Notes: generated by a model not told the origin, from the letters alone. A stretch of DNA of 54,575 nucleotides from an uncultured Anaerolineae bacterium (GCA_937944445.1 CALDYP010000016.1:1-54575); one strand, 5' to 3'; numbered from the stretch's first letter, positions 25,326-34,278 are shown. Made by a program: numbers and translations.

Positions 25326-27043
25326 TTAACCTGAATTCCGTTCGTTTGTAACTTTTGGCGGAGCGCCTCCGCCCCGTCGGAGAGGACGACACAGTCGGTT
25401 GGCCCCAAGCGCCGACCCAAGTGCTGACGGTAGGCAGGGTCGTTGAAAAGCTGGTTCATGATTTGTTCGGAGAGGGTTTGCAGCACGATCAGCCGCTCAA
25501 TAGTGGCTTGTGCAAGCACGCCCTGCTGAGCGGTTTGCAGCATGTTCAGCAGGCTTTGCGGGATGGGCTTCGGGTCAAAGTGTTTTTTGAGGTAAGCCTC
25601 GATCTGGCTGGGGGTGATGCCCTGCTCGTCAATGGCGCGCTTCAGGCTTTGCAGCGTAAAGCGATAGGTGTAAGCAGGCGCGTTGGCGACCCACTCCGTC
25701 ATGCGGGCGAGGGTAAAGCGATCCACGCGCGTGGCTTTGCGGCTGGCGTGGGCTGTGCCATCGGGTTGAATTTGGATGCGCTCGTCGGGGTCAGGCGGCT
25801 GTGGGAACGGCTCAAGGCCGACGAAGGCGCGCCCATAAGCGTTCAGCCGGGCGGCGCTTTCGCTCACGTCCACCAACCCTAACCAATGCAGCGGCCCGTG
25901 AAACAGGAATTGGATGAGCGCTCCCTCGACCAAATCCCAGCTTTCGAACCCGCGCAGGTATTGATTTTGCAAATCGCGCAGATACCAACTGTCATAATCA
26001 CCATCCACCCGCTGGAAGTCGGGGTCGCTTTCCTTGATGATGCGGATGAAGCTTTCAACGTCCCACCACGCTTTGGCAGGGGCGAGGCGCGCCACGTGGT
26101 CAAGGATGGCGCGGCGGGCGGTGACCGGGTCGTACTCGAACCCTTGCGGGTCGCGCAGCAAGCTCGGCACGTGGAACAAGTCGACGTATACAGTGCTGTT
26201 GCGCCATGTTTCAGCTAGCAGCTTGACCTGCTGCCAACGTGGCAAGCTAAACCACTTTTGCAGTCCTTCGCGCCGTGTGAGCACGCGCGCCTCCTGCACG
26301 TCGATGAAGCCCGCGCTGAAGGCCAAATACAGCACAAAGGTGAGGCGAGCCGGCTCATCGTGGATCAGAAATGGCCGGAGTGTGGCGGCGTCGGTAGGGT
26401 GCAGATCGTCATGGTCAATGTTGGCGCTGTGCAGCCGCACATACGCTAGAAAGGTGGTCATGTCGTCTACTAAGGAGGTATCAGCGGCGCGGAACTCTTT
26501 AACCGCTGAATCTTCCAGCACGATGACGTCTATTCTCTCGTCATTGGCTTGGTCATCGTCGAACTCGTCGGGGAGGTCTATTTCTAAATGGTCGTAGCTG
26601 GTGCGGTGGAGCGGCAGCACACGCAACAGTTCCTGCGGGATGCTGACGACTTCGGCAATGCCCTGCTGGGTCTGCTTGTTGACGATGCCGACCAGCCCGC
26701 GGTAGATGAGCGCGTCGGTTACGGTGGCATCTGGCTTGAGGTGCGGTTTGGCTTTTTTGACGGCGCTGATCCCCATGCGGTTGAAGCTGCCGTAGGTGCG
26801 CACAAAAAACGCCAGCACGAGCTGCTTGTCTTTAGCCGAGGCGAGCGTTTGCAGCGCGCCGCGTTGTTGATCGGTCAGGCTGTCGTAGATGGCTTCCGCG
26901 CGGGCGGGGTCTTGCATGGCCGGCAGCAGCGCCTGCGGCAAATCGGCTGCGCTCACTGATTTGGCGTTCACCTGCCACGTCTCAGCGATGGCTTGGAGCA
27001 CAGCAGGGTCGGCTTCTTTGAGCATAGTCAGCAGGTCGAGCAT
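25313..27043 (-). CDS. Helicase-associated (XPB/Ssl2 N-terminal-like) domain protein, no motor
   Basis: This 576-residue cytoplasmic protein is mostly helical. The N-terminus has winged-helix-like segments (LTDQQRGALQTLASAKDKQL, LIYRGLVGIVNK, VSIPQELLRVLPL) and the C-terminus has the pattern FTLQSLKRAIDEQGITPSQIE, then VVLSDGAEALRQKL, which resembles the helicase-associated domain of XPB/Ssl2-type proteins. No Walker A or DEAD/H motif is present, so it is not itself a helicase. A stretch at 165-185 is very acidic (DLPDEFDDDQANDERID). It is first in the run with the secreted peptidase, overlapping it by 13 nt. Its role, possibly nucleic-acid binding or regulation, is inferred from domain resemblance only. 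Confidence 0.6.
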   Translation of the reverse strand: MLDLLTMLKEADPAVLQAIAETWQVNAKSVSAADLPQALLPAMQDPARAEAIYDSLTDQQRGALQTLASAKDKQLVLAFFVRTYGSFNRMGISAVKKAKPHLKPDATVTDALIYRGLVGIVNKQTQQGIAEVVSIPQELLRVLPLHRTSYDHLEIDLPDEFDDDQANDERIDVIVLEDSAVKEFRAADTSLVDDMTTFLAYVRLHSANIDHDDLHPTDAATLRPFLIHDEPARLTFVLYLAFSAGFIDVQEARVLTRREGLQKWFSLPRWQQVKLLAETWRNSTVYVDLFHVPSLLRDPQGFEYDPVTARRAILDHVARLAPAKAWWDVESFIRIIKESDPDFQRVDGDYDSWYLRDLQNQYLRGFESWDLVEGALIQFLFHGPLHWLGLVDVSESAARLNAYGRAFVGLEPFPQPPDPDERIQIQPDGTAHASRKATRVDRFTLARMTEWVANAPAYTYRFTLQSLKRAIDEQGITPSQIEAYLKKHFDPKPIPQSLLNMLQTAQQGVLAQATIERLIVLQTLSEQIMNQLFNDPAYRQHLGRRLGPTDCVVLSDGAEALRQKLQTNGIQVKWNA

Positions 27044-27130
27044 AGGCGCATCTCGCTTGGGGTCGTTCGATCTTTGCCTCTATTTTAGCACACTACGTAA
27101 TCGGCTTGATGCAGCGAGGGGACTTCTCGT

Positions 27131-27136
27131 TATAAT
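27131..27136 (+). promoter_or_regulatory. -10 box of the chemosensory operon
   Basis: A perfect TATAAT lies 35 nt upstream of cheW. The nearest -35-like sequence, TTGATG at 27106-27111, is 19 bp away, which is slightly long. It is the only good -10 between the divergent genes. Confidence 0.45.
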
Positions 27137-27170
27137 CAAGACAAGTTCCACGCGGGCCGAAGTAAACGAG

Positions 27171-27722
27171 ATGGACTGGCAAGAGCTGCTGAATCAATTG
27201 GATTGGCAAGATGCCACGCGACAGGAACGCGCGCTGCGCAACCGATTGAAGGAGCGCGCGCAGCACTATGCCATGCCCAAAGACACGGTCAACCGCGAAC
27301 AAGCGGATGTGCTGCACGTGGTGACCTTTCGGTTGGGGGATGAGCGTTGTGCGCTGGACGTGCGCGCGGTGCGTGGGGTGCGCTCGGTGGATACGATCAC
27401 CCGTGTGCCCTCGACGCCGCCTTTTTACCGCGGCGTGGTTAACGTGCGCGGTCAGATCATCAGCGCGTTGGACTTGCAAGCGTTCTTCGACCTCGGCGGC
27501 ACCCCGATAACGCCGAAGGAACTGCTGGTTGTGGAGTCCAATCAGCTAACGCTGGCCATCCTCACGAATCGCGTGGAGGATGTCGTCACCATCCCGCGGG
27601 GCGCAATCGAAGCGATGGACATGCGCTACGCGCTCGGCGTCACTCGTGACCGTATTACCGTGTTGGACATCGATCAAATTACCGCGGATGACCGCCTCAT
27701 CGTAGGAGGGAAACACCTGTGA
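27171..27722 (+). CDS. cheW: CheW-type chemosensory coupling protein
   Basis: This 183-residue adaptor links MCP receptors to the CheA kinase. After a helical N-terminal tail of about 45 residues (DWQELLNQLDWQDATRQERA) the CheW fold starts at HVVTFRLGDERCALDVRAVR and includes STPPFYRGVVNVRGQI and ALDLQAFFDLG, the conserved GxxxxRG and D-L core. The tail is longer than in E. coli CheW and may fix it to a specific array. ATG 27171 begins this unit; the open frame upstream overlaps the divergent gene and is not coding. Its TGA overlaps the GTG of the MCP gene (GTGA), so the two are translationally coupled. Confidence 0.92.
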   Translation: MDWQELLNQLDWQDATRQERALRNRLKERAQHYAMPKDTVNREQADVLHVVTFRLGDERCALDVRAVRGVRSVDTITRVPSTPPFYRGVVNVRGQIISALDLQAFFDLGGTPITPKELLVVESNQLTLAILTNRVEDVVTIPRGAIEAMDMRYALGVTRDRITVLDIDQITADDRLIVGGKHL

Positions 27723-28918
27723 ACGACAATCGCTTAACGTTCTTTCTTCATCCGATTGTGTTGATGATGACGCTCAGCGCCGCTCTGCCTGCGGTCAGTG
27801 TGGCGCTGCTGCTTCAGCAGTCTTTCACAGTGGTGTTGAGCGTTGGTTTGGCAGCAGCGTTGTTCGGGTTGCTGTGGGGGACGCTTACCTACAATCTCAG
27901 CTATGGACGCCTCGACCGCATGTTGAGCGCCTACATCGACACGCTGGCGAAGGTAGCAGAGGGCGACCTGACGATGCAGATCAACATGCCGCCCCTCTCA
28001 CTCAGCACGCGCGAAGGGGCCATCACCAGCCGACTAGTGCAAGTGACCAATCAGATGATCGAACGGCTGCGCGGCGTCGTTGCCGATTTCTACAGCGCCT
28101 TTCAGCGCCTTGAGACTGACACCCAAGCCATCCTTGAGGCCACCGCACGCCAGATCAACATGGCCAACGAACAGGACGCCGTTGTGACAGAAACCACCGC
28201 CACGGTGAACGAAGTGCGCGCGACGGTGACCGAGACCGCCGAACGCGCCCAAAGCGTCGCTGAGACGGCCAACCTCTCGGTGACGATCTCGCGCGGGGGG
28301 ATTGAAGCGGTGGCCGAGACGATCGAAGGCATGGACTTGATTCGGCGGCGCGTGGAGGACATCGCTGATAACATCCTCGTGTTGAGCGAACACACCCAAC
28401 AGATCGGCGAGATCATCAGCACGGTGAACGCGCTGGCCGATCAATCGCGCATGTTGGCGCTTAACGCCAGCGTGGAGGCGGCCCGCGCGGGCGAGGAGGG
28501 CAAAGGCTTTGCGGTGGTGGCGATGGAGGTGCGCAACCTCGCTGATCAAAACCGTGACGCGACAGTGCAGGTGCGCGAGATCCTCGGCGAGATTCAGCGC
28601 GCCACCAACAGTGCGGTGATGGTGACGGAGGAGGGCAGCAAAGGCGTGGACAACGGCCAGATGCTCGTCAACAAGGCCGGCGAGTCGATCCGTGAGCTGT
28701 CGAAGGCGATTGAAGAAGCGGCGCTAGCCGCCATGCAGATTGCCGCCAGCACGCGCCAGCAAACGATCGGGATGGATCAACTGACGGGGGCGATGCGCAC
28801 GATCAAACACGCCACGACGGAGACAGTCAGCAGCACGATGATGGTAGAGGCCAGCGTGCAGCGCCTGCGCGAGGCCGCTACCCGCGTGAACAGCGTTCTG
28901 CAAGGCCTGAAGTACTAG
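27719..28918 (+). CDS. Methyl-accepting chemotaxis protein without a sensor domain
   Basis: This 399-residue receptor-like protein has two back-to-back membrane segments (about 10-30 and 35-57) with only a few residues between them, so there is no extracellular ligand domain. A HAMP-like region follows (about 60-110, YIDTLAKVAEGDLTMQI), then the signalling coiled coil with hairpin tip ASVEAARAGEEGKGF near residue 260. Start GTG 27719 has AGGAGGG upstream and overlaps cheW by 4 nt. Canonical methylation-site pairs are not obvious, and no cheR or cheB is present in the window. It probably reports membrane state or receives a signal from a partner protein, and feeds into the CheA encoded next. 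Confidence 0.9.
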   Translation: MNDNRLTFFLHPIVLMMTLSAALPAVSVALLLQQSFTVVLSVGLAAALFGLLWGTLTYNLSYGRLDRMLSAYIDTLAKVAEGDLTMQINMPPLSLSTREGAITSRLVQVTNQMIERLRGVVADFYSAFQRLETDTQAILEATARQINMANEQDAVVTETTATVNEVRATVTETAERAQSVAETANLSVTISRGGIEAVAETIEGMDLIRRRVEDIADNILVLSEHTQQIGEIISTVNALADQSRMLALNASVEAARAGEEGKGFAVVAMEVRNLADQNRDATVQVREILGEIQRATNSAVMVTEEGSKGVDNGQMLVNKAGESIRELSKAIEEAALAAMQIAASTRQQTIGMDQLTGAMRTIKHATTETVSSTMMVEASVQRLREAATRVNSVLQGLKY

Positions 28919-28935
28919 CGCACAGCGAGGCCACC

Positions 28936-31239
28936 ATGACTAACGCGAACGATGAGCTGCTGAGCATCTTCTGGGAGGAAGTCTCCGATCATTTGGGGGT
29001 GCTGAACGAATCGCTGCTGCGCGTGGAGATGGCGCAGGGCGAGGAGAGGCGCGGCCTGCTCAAGGAGATGAACCGCGTGGCCCACAGCATGAAAGGGGCG
29101 GCGCGTGCCGTGGGGCTGGGCTTGATCGAGACGATCGCGCACTATCTTGAGGAAGTGTTCCATCTGGCGTTGGATTTCAACATGACCATCACGCCAGCCA
29201 TCGCGGACACGCTCTACGACAGCCTCGATCTCATCCAGAACGTCATGTCCAACGTTGAGAACGACAACGAAGCGGTGACGCGGGTGCTGATGGCGCTGGA
29301 GGGCATCGTTACCTCGCATGTGCCAGATGAGACCGCTGTTTGGACGCCGCCCGATGTGCCTGAACCGGCGCTGAACACCACCGAGATGCAGGCTGTGCCC
29401 ATCCCGCATGATCGCTTAATGCCACTGCCCGACGCGGCTTCCAACACGCAGACGATGCTCGTGCGCACGCTGGACGAGACGATCCGCGTCTCAATCGAGA
29501 AGCTTGACCAGTTGATGGCGCAGGTGAGCGAGCTGAACGTGCTCAAGATGCGGGGCGAGCTGCGCTTCAAGCGCACCGTTGAATTGCAGCAGATGCTGAA
29601 CCGCTGGCAGCGGGAGTGGCGCAGCGTGCGCACCGGCTACATTCGCTTGATTCGGCGCGTGCAAGACAGCAGCCAAGCCGCTGCGCCGCCGCCCGAGCTG
29701 ATCACGATCCTGCGCTTCTTGGAGGTCAACCAGCGCTACTTGCAGAACGCCAACCGCGACATGCTGCACTTGTACCAAGCGCTCGCGCAGGATCAACTGA
29801 CGCTGCTCACCTTGACGGATGACTTGCAAGATCGCGTGGCAGACTTGCGGATGATGCCGTTTGAGACGGTGGCCAGCGGCATGCAGCGCCTCGTGCGCGA
29901 CTTGGCGCGTGACCTCAAAAAGCAGGTGGTGTTAGACATCATCGGCGCGCACGTGGAGATTGACAAGGCCGTGCTGGACGCGCTGCGCGAGCCGCTGATG
30001 CACCTCATCCGCAATTCGGTTGATCATGGCATCGAGCCGCCGCTGGAGCGCTCCAGCTTAGGCAAGCCGAGCTTTGGCTTGATCGAGCTGACGGTGGAGC
30101 AGCGCGGCAGCGAAATCCTCATCCGCATTAAGGACGATGGACGCGGCTTGAACCCGGAGGTGCTGCGCCAAAAGGCCATCCAGCGCGGCTTGATGAACAC
30201 CGCTGAGGCTGAAGCGCTGGACGATGACAGCGCGCGCATGCTGATCTTCCAAGCTGGCTTCAGCACGCAGGATACTGTCAACGCGATCAGTGGGCGCGGC
30301 TTGGGCATGGACATCGTGCGCGAACGGGTGGAAAGCCTGCGCGGGCGTATCAGCGTCAGCAGCGCCCCGGGCCACGGCATGACCACGACGATTAACGTGC
30401 CGGTCTCGCTGACCCGCATTCGCTGTGTGCTGCTGCGCGTAGGTGACGAGGAATACGCCATCCCCAGCGTCATGATCGCGCGCATGGAGCGCATCGACCG
30501 CTCGCAGATCTACACGGCCAAAGGGCAGCCGATGGCCAAGATCGGTGAGCGGCCTGTGCCGGTGTTCGTGCTGGGGGATGTCCTGTCTGTGCCGACGATG
30601 GACGCCGAGCGCCCTCAAGCCGATGTCGTCGTGCTGCAAGCGCTGGAACGGATGGTCGCCTTTGAGGTGGATGACCTCTACAGCGAGTTAGAACTGGTCT
30701 TGAAGCCGCTGGGGCGTGAGCTGATCAACACGCCGTTTGTGGCAGGGGCAGCCTTGCTCGGCTCGGGGGCGGTGGTGGTGGTGCTCGATGCCAACGATCT
30801 GGTGCGCGTCGCCAGCGGGGACACCATGCCGCGGCGCAACCGAATGCCTGCCTTGACCTATGCGCCTTCCACACGACGGCTGCGCGTGTTGGTGGTGGAC
30901 GATTCGATCACGACGCGCACGCTCGAGAAGAACATCTTAGAAACGGCTGGTTTTGAAGTGGTGGTGGCCATCGACGGCCTTGAGGCGTGGACGAACCTGC
31001 TGGAGATCAACCCTGACATCATCATCAGCGACGTCGAGATGCCTCAGATGACAGGGCTTGAGCTGGCGCGGCGCGTGAAAAGTGACGCGCGCACGCGCGA
31101 CATTCCGTTGATCTTGCTGACCTCTCTTGGCAAGCCAGAGCAGCGCGAAGCGGGCTTGGCAGCCGGCGCAGATGCTTACCTCGTAAAGAGTCAATTTGAT
31201 CAGTCCGAATTACTGGCTACAATACAATCAGTACTTTAA
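28936..31239 (+). CDS. cheA: Hybrid chemosensory histidine kinase CheA with receiver domain
   Basis: This 767-residue kinase passes MCP signals to response regulators. The HPt domain (1-115) has phospho-His50 in AHSMKGAARAVG. A long linker and dimerisation helices follow (about 185-330), with no clear CheY-binding P2 domain. The ATPase has HLIRNSVDHGIEPP (about 355, N box) and DDGRGLNPE and GRGLGMDIV (G boxes). A CheW-like regulatory domain (about 490-620) is followed by a C-terminal receiver (648-767) with VVDDS and phospho-acceptor Asp699 in SDVEMPQM. Fused CheA-receiver proteins are common in pilus-motility and gene-regulation chemosensory systems and may use the receiver as a phosphate sink. 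It forms an operon with cheW and the MCP; no separate cheY lies nearby. Confidence 0.95.
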   Translation: MTNANDELLSIFWEEVSDHLGVLNESLLRVEMAQGEERRGLLKEMNRVAHSMKGAARAVGLGLIETIAHYLEEVFHLALDFNMTITPAIADTLYDSLDLIQNVMSNVENDNEAVTRVLMALEGIVTSHVPDETAVWTPPDVPEPALNTTEMQAVPIPHDRLMPLPDAASNTQTMLVRTLDETIRVSIEKLDQLMAQVSELNVLKMRGELRFKRTVELQQMLNRWQREWRSVRTGYIRLIRRVQDSSQAAAPPPELITILRFLEVNQRYLQNANRDMLHLYQALAQDQLTLLTLTDDLQDRVADLRMMPFETVASGMQRLVRDLARDLKKQVVLDIIGAHVEIDKAVLDALREPLMHLIRNSVDHGIEPPLERSSLGKPSFGLIELTVEQRGSEILIRIKDDGRGLNPEVLRQKAIQRGLMNTAEAEALDDDSARMLIFQAGFSTQDTVNAISGRGLGMDIVRERVESLRGRISVSSAPGHGMTTTINVPVSLTRIRCVLLRVGDEEYAIPSVMIARMERIDRSQIYTAKGQPMAKIGERPVPVFVLGDVLSVPTMDAERPQADVVVLQALERMVAFEVDDLYSELELVLKPLGRELINTPFVAGAALLGSGAVVVVLDANDLVRVASGDTMPRRNRMPALTYAPSTRRLRVLVVDDSITTRTLEKNILETAGFEVVVAIDGLEAWTNLLEINPDIIISDVEMPQMTGLELARRVKSDARTRDIPLILLTSLGKPEQREAGLAAGADAYLVKSQFDQSELLATIQSVL

Positions 31240-31254
31240 AGCCAAAGACACCAT

Positions 31255-31926
31255 ATGACGAATCCTCAAACTGAGTTCTTCCCACAGTGCGAGAACTGTG
31301 ATTTCTTCAACGCAGCCGGCACGCTCTATGAGCGATGCCGCCGCCATCGGTTCATCATGCCCGAAGTCAACTGGCAGATCGTCTGTCGTGATTGGATGAC
31401 AGGGGGCGAAACTGTCGATTTCAGCGCGCTGCAACCAGAGACGCTGCACTACTACGCGGCAGGCAGCGATGCCGTAAAACATGCACCGCTGCGCCGCTTT
31501 GCAGACTTGAATCGGATGCTCATTAGCGTGCGGCTGCGCCAAGACGAGCAGTACGGTTGGGTGATTTACGTGGGAGGGGAGCGCAGCCACTACTTTCCCG
31601 CCCCGGGCGAGGACGTCAACGTGTTGATCAGTCGGCGCAATTGTAAATTTCAGATCGCCAACCCACCGCGCCATTTAGCGACCGAGATGATCGCTCAGAA
31701 GGGCGCATGGCGCGAGGTGACGCACAAAAAGCAGGCGTTCATGCTCTACAGCCGCGAGCATCATCAGCTCATCTACAGTTGGCTGCGCAGCTTCATGGAC
31801 ATCGAGGCTTACGTCGCCAAGAGCTTCGTGCCTAATATCTTTGCGTTCCTTGAGGTGGTCGGCAACAACACCGACTACGTCCTCTACGCCGATACGCTGG
31901 TTTATCATCCGTACTTGCTGCGGTGA
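31255..31926 (+). CDS. Unknown protein with N-terminal four-Cys motif
   Basis: Not recognised. This 223-residue protein opens with Cys12, Cys15, Cys28 and Cys44 (FFPQCENCDFFN, YERCRRHRF, QIVCRDWMTG), a C-x2-C-x12-C-x15-C spacing with nearby His31 that looks like a small metal-binding knuckle (zinc or iron-sulfur). The rest is an alpha/beta region with no family seen: LISVRLRQDEQYGWVIYVGG, then a helical part (REHHQLIYSWLRSFMDIEAYV) and VVGNNTDYVLYADTLVYHP. There is no signal peptide. It follows cheA by 15 nt, and its stop overlaps the start of the HTH gene (TGATG), so it belongs to the chemosensory transcript and may be an output or redox-input component. That role is inference. Confidence 0.65.
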   Translation: MTNPQTEFFPQCENCDFFNAAGTLYERCRRHRFIMPEVNWQIVCRDWMTGGETVDFSALQPETLHYYAAGSDAVKHAPLRRFADLNRMLISVRLRQDEQYGWVIYVGGERSHYFPAPGEDVNVLISRRNCKFQIANPPRHLATEMIAQKGAWREVTHKKQAFMLYSREHHQLIYSWLRSFMDIEAYVAKSFVPNIFAFLEVVGNNTDYVLYADTLVYHPYLLR

Positions 31927-32552
31927 TGGGCGCGATGGAACCAGACGACACGATCACCCTGACCGACCTTGAGGCGATGAAGGTCTACTTCGACCCCTTC
32001 CGCCGCCGCATCATTGGCGAGCTGGTCGATCAGCCGCGCACCATTCAGGAGGTGGCGCAGCGCCTGAACGTGCCTTTTACTCGCCTTTACTACCAATTCA
32101 ACTTGTTAGAGAAGCACGGCATCATCCGCGTGGTAGAGACGCGGCGCATGGCTGGCGCAATTGAGGAGAAGTCCTATCGCGTTGCCGCCTACACGTTTCA
32201 AGTAGCGCGGCATCTGCTAGAAAATCGCAAGCATGACCACATCCCGCCAGATATTGCGGTGGTGCTGCAAACAGTCTTCGACGACGCGCGGGCTGAAGTT
32301 GAACGCAACATCTTGAATGGGCGCATCAACTTGGCGAGCTATGCCCCGTCGCCGGATGCGCTGCTGGCGCGGCGGGGATATTTGCGCTTGCCCGAGGAAG
32401 AAGCCAGCCGCTTCATGGAGGAGCTGCTCGCCCTCGTCGATCGCTATTTTCGACAGCCGGCCTCTGAAGACGTATCCTACCACTTGGTTACCTTTGTGGT
32501 CGCGCCGATTGACCCGTCGTTCGAGCTGCCAGAAGAGGATGAAACACTGTGA
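31926..32552 (+). CDS. ArsR-like winged helix-turn-helix regulator
   Basis: This 208-residue protein has an N-terminal winged HTH of the ArsR/HTH_20 type (about 15-85): TLTDLEAMKVYFDPFRRRII, then PRTIQEVAQRLNVPFTRLYY as the HTH and FNLLEKHGIIRVVETRR leading into the wing. The C-terminal ~120 residues are helical (LLENRKHDHIPPDIAVVLQ, EEEASRFMEELLALVDRYF) and probably dimerise or bind a ligand. ATG 31926 shares bases with the upstream stop (TGATG); GTG 31923 and ATG 31935 are alternatives. Its stop overlaps the next gene's GTG by 4 nt. DNA targets are unknown; no palindrome was linked to it. Confidence 0.82.
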   Translation: MGAMEPDDTITLTDLEAMKVYFDPFRRRIIGELVDQPRTIQEVAQRLNVPFTRLYYQFNLLEKHGIIRVVETRRMAGAIEEKSYRVAAYTFQVARHLLENRKHDHIPPDIAVVLQTVFDDARAEVERNILNGRINLASYAPSPDALLARRGYLRLPEEEASRFMEELLALVDRYFRQPASEDVSYHLVTFVVAPIDPSFELPEEDETL

Positions 32553-33001
32553 GGCGACGTTCCACGGTGCAGCGCACGGCAGCGCCAGCTGCTACCCCTA
32601 GCACACCGCCCGACCACATCGGCCTGATGACCGCGGCGATGGTGATGATCGTGGCGGGGGGAGGTGGGTTGTATTGGCTCATCTTTGCGAGTGGCAGCCT
32701 GCCGCGCATTGGCGGCGAGCTGTGGCTGTTCTTCGTGCTGCTGCTCACCGCCAGCAGCGGCCTCGCCTTGCCGTTAGTGCGCTTCATCAACGTGCGCTTC
32801 ACGCCGCTCAACCGCGAGGTTCCATCAGCCGGCATCATCGTTCGGCAGAGCGTGTGGGTGGGGCTGTGGGTGGTGATATGCGCGTGGTTGCAGATCCCGC
32901 GGCTGCTCACCCTGCCGCTGGCTGTGTTCATCGCAGCGGCCTTGCTGGTTGTTGAGTTGTTCCTGCGCAGCCGCGAGCTGGCGGCAGAACAGGACAGCTA
33001 A
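32549..33001 (+). CDS. Four-helix membrane protein of unknown function
   Basis: This 150-residue protein begins with a basic, Pro/Thr-rich tail (RRRSTVQRTAAPAATPS) and has four hydrophobic segments at about 25-45 (LMTAAMVMIVAGGGGLYWLI), 58-77 (LWLFFVLLLTASSGLALPLV), 97-112 (SVWVGLWVVICAWLQ) and 116-135 (LLTLPLAVFIAAALLVVELF). The start is GTG 32549, overlapping the HTH gene's TGA, so the three genes from 31255 are coupled. Its stop overlaps that of the convergent methyltransferase gene. It is not recognised; it could be a membrane target or partner of the upstream gene products. Confidence 0.72.
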   Translation: MRRRSTVQRTAAPAATPSTPPDHIGLMTAAMVMIVAGGGGLYWLIFASGSLPRIGGELWLFFVLLLTASSGLALPLVRFINVRFTPLNREVPSAGIIVRQSVWVGLWVVICAWLQIPRLLTLPLAVFIAAALLVVELFLRSRELAAEQDS

Positions 33002-34278
33002 CGCGTGAAAGTCGCCACGAGGTCGGCGTAGGAAGTCTGCGGGGCGGTGTCGATGGGCTGCACGCGCTTGAGCTGATACCCGGCCTGCGTCAGCGCGAGG
33101 CCGTCACGCCCTAAGGTGGACGGATTGCTGCTGACGTAGACGATCCGCTGCGGTTGCAGCGCGATCAACGCGGCTAATTCCTCTGAGCCAACGCCGCGCG
33201 CGGGCGGGTCGAGCACGACGGCGTCATAGTGGGCTTCGTCTTCGCGCATTGTCTCCAGCACCTCCAGCACGCTGCCTTCGACTACGTCCACGTTGTCAAA
33301 ATCGGCGAGGTTTTCATCTGCGTCGGTTGCCGCAGGCGGGTAGCTTTCGACGAGCGTCACCACTTCACAATGTGGGGCGATGAACGCGCTGAACGTGCCG
33401 ACGCCGGCGTAAAGGTCGAGGACGTGTTCTTGGCCGCGCAACGCCAGCCCGAACAAGACTTCATCAACCAGCGCGCTGACCTGCGCCACGTTCGCGCGGA
33501 AGAACGCCCCGGCTGTGGCGCGCAAGGTGCGCCCCTTGACCTGATAGCGCACGAGCGATTCACCGACGAGGTTGAGCGGCTCACGATCGGGCAGCAGGAC
33601 GTTGACGCTTGTGGGCAGGTCAGCTTCGAGTTCCGGCAGGTCTTCGTTGGTGAGGTGCAGCAGCGCCATCGTCGCCCCGTCGCTGCCGAGGTGCAGCGTG
33701 ACGCTGCGCAAGTTGGCAAAGTCAATGTCGAACGATTCGTAGAGGTCTTGAAGCTCCGTTCGCAGCGTCCAGCAGAAGTCAATCGGTGTGAGCCGCTCAT
33801 CACGCCGATGAAAGCCGAAACTGCCGTTTGGCAGGCGGTGGAAAGTGGCTTGGTGGTTGTAGTGCCACTGTGATGGGCTGGGGATGACGGGTTGCAGCGC
33901 GGCCCCCAGCACCTCATCTGAGAAGCGCCCATGGCGCTGAAGCTGGTCAGCGACCACGTCGTGCTTGATGAGAAGCTGCGCGGGGTAGGCGATGTGCTGC
34001 CAATGGCAGCCCCAGCACGCCCCGAAGTGGCTGCATTCCGGGTAGACACGGTCAGCCGACGCGCGCAGCAGCTTGACGCCCTCAGCAAACTGGGCGTTCT
34101 TCTGTGGGGGCAACAAGCGCGCCTCGACGCGCTCGCCCTCGATGGTGTAAGGCAAGTAGAGCGGCTTGCCTTGATGCTGGCTGACGCCATACCCCCCGTA
34201 GACCATGCCGGTGATGTCAAAGGTTGGGGTGTTGAGGTTGGGTGGGTGTTTGCTGCGGGCGCGGCGTGGCGTGTTCAT
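32998..34278 (-). CDS. RlmD/TrmA-family RNA m5U methyltransferase homologue lacking the catalytic Cys
   Basis: This 426-residue protein has the fold of SAM-dependent RNA uracil-C5 methyltransferases. A TRAM-like N-terminal region (20-70) is followed by Fe-S ligands Cys82, Cys88, Cys91 (PECSHFGACWGC) and Cys169 (PIDFCWTL), all kept. SAM motifs DLYAGVGTFSAF and VVLDPPARGVG are intact. The catalytic segment, normally YVSCNPxTLxRD, reads YVSSNPSTLGRD, so Ser384 replaces the nucleophilic Cys. The C-terminal HLE-type base motif reads SYADL, with His and Glu changed to Tyr and Asp. The protein may bind RNA and SAM without classic m5U chemistry. It overlaps the exonuclease gene by 4 nt (ATGA). Confidence 0.85.
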   Translation of the reverse strand: MNTPRRARSKHPPNLNTPTFDITGMVYGGYGVSQHQGKPLYLPYTIEGERVEARLLPPQKNAQFAEGVKLLRASADRVYPECSHFGACWGCHWQHIAYPAQLLIKHDVVADQLQRHGRFSDEVLGAALQPVIPSPSQWHYNHQATFHRLPNGSFGFHRRDERLTPIDFCWTLRTELQDLYESFDIDFANLRSVTLHLGSDGATMALLHLTNEDLPELEADLPTSVNVLLPDREPLNLVGESLVRYQVKGRTLRATAGAFFRANVAQVSALVDEVLFGLALRGQEHVLDLYAGVGTFSAFIAPHCEVVTLVESYPPAATDADENLADFDNVDVVEGSVLEVLETMREDEAHYDAVVLDPPARGVGSEELAALIALQPQRIVYVSSNPSTLGRDGLALTQAGYQLKRVQPIDTAPQTSYADLVATFTR

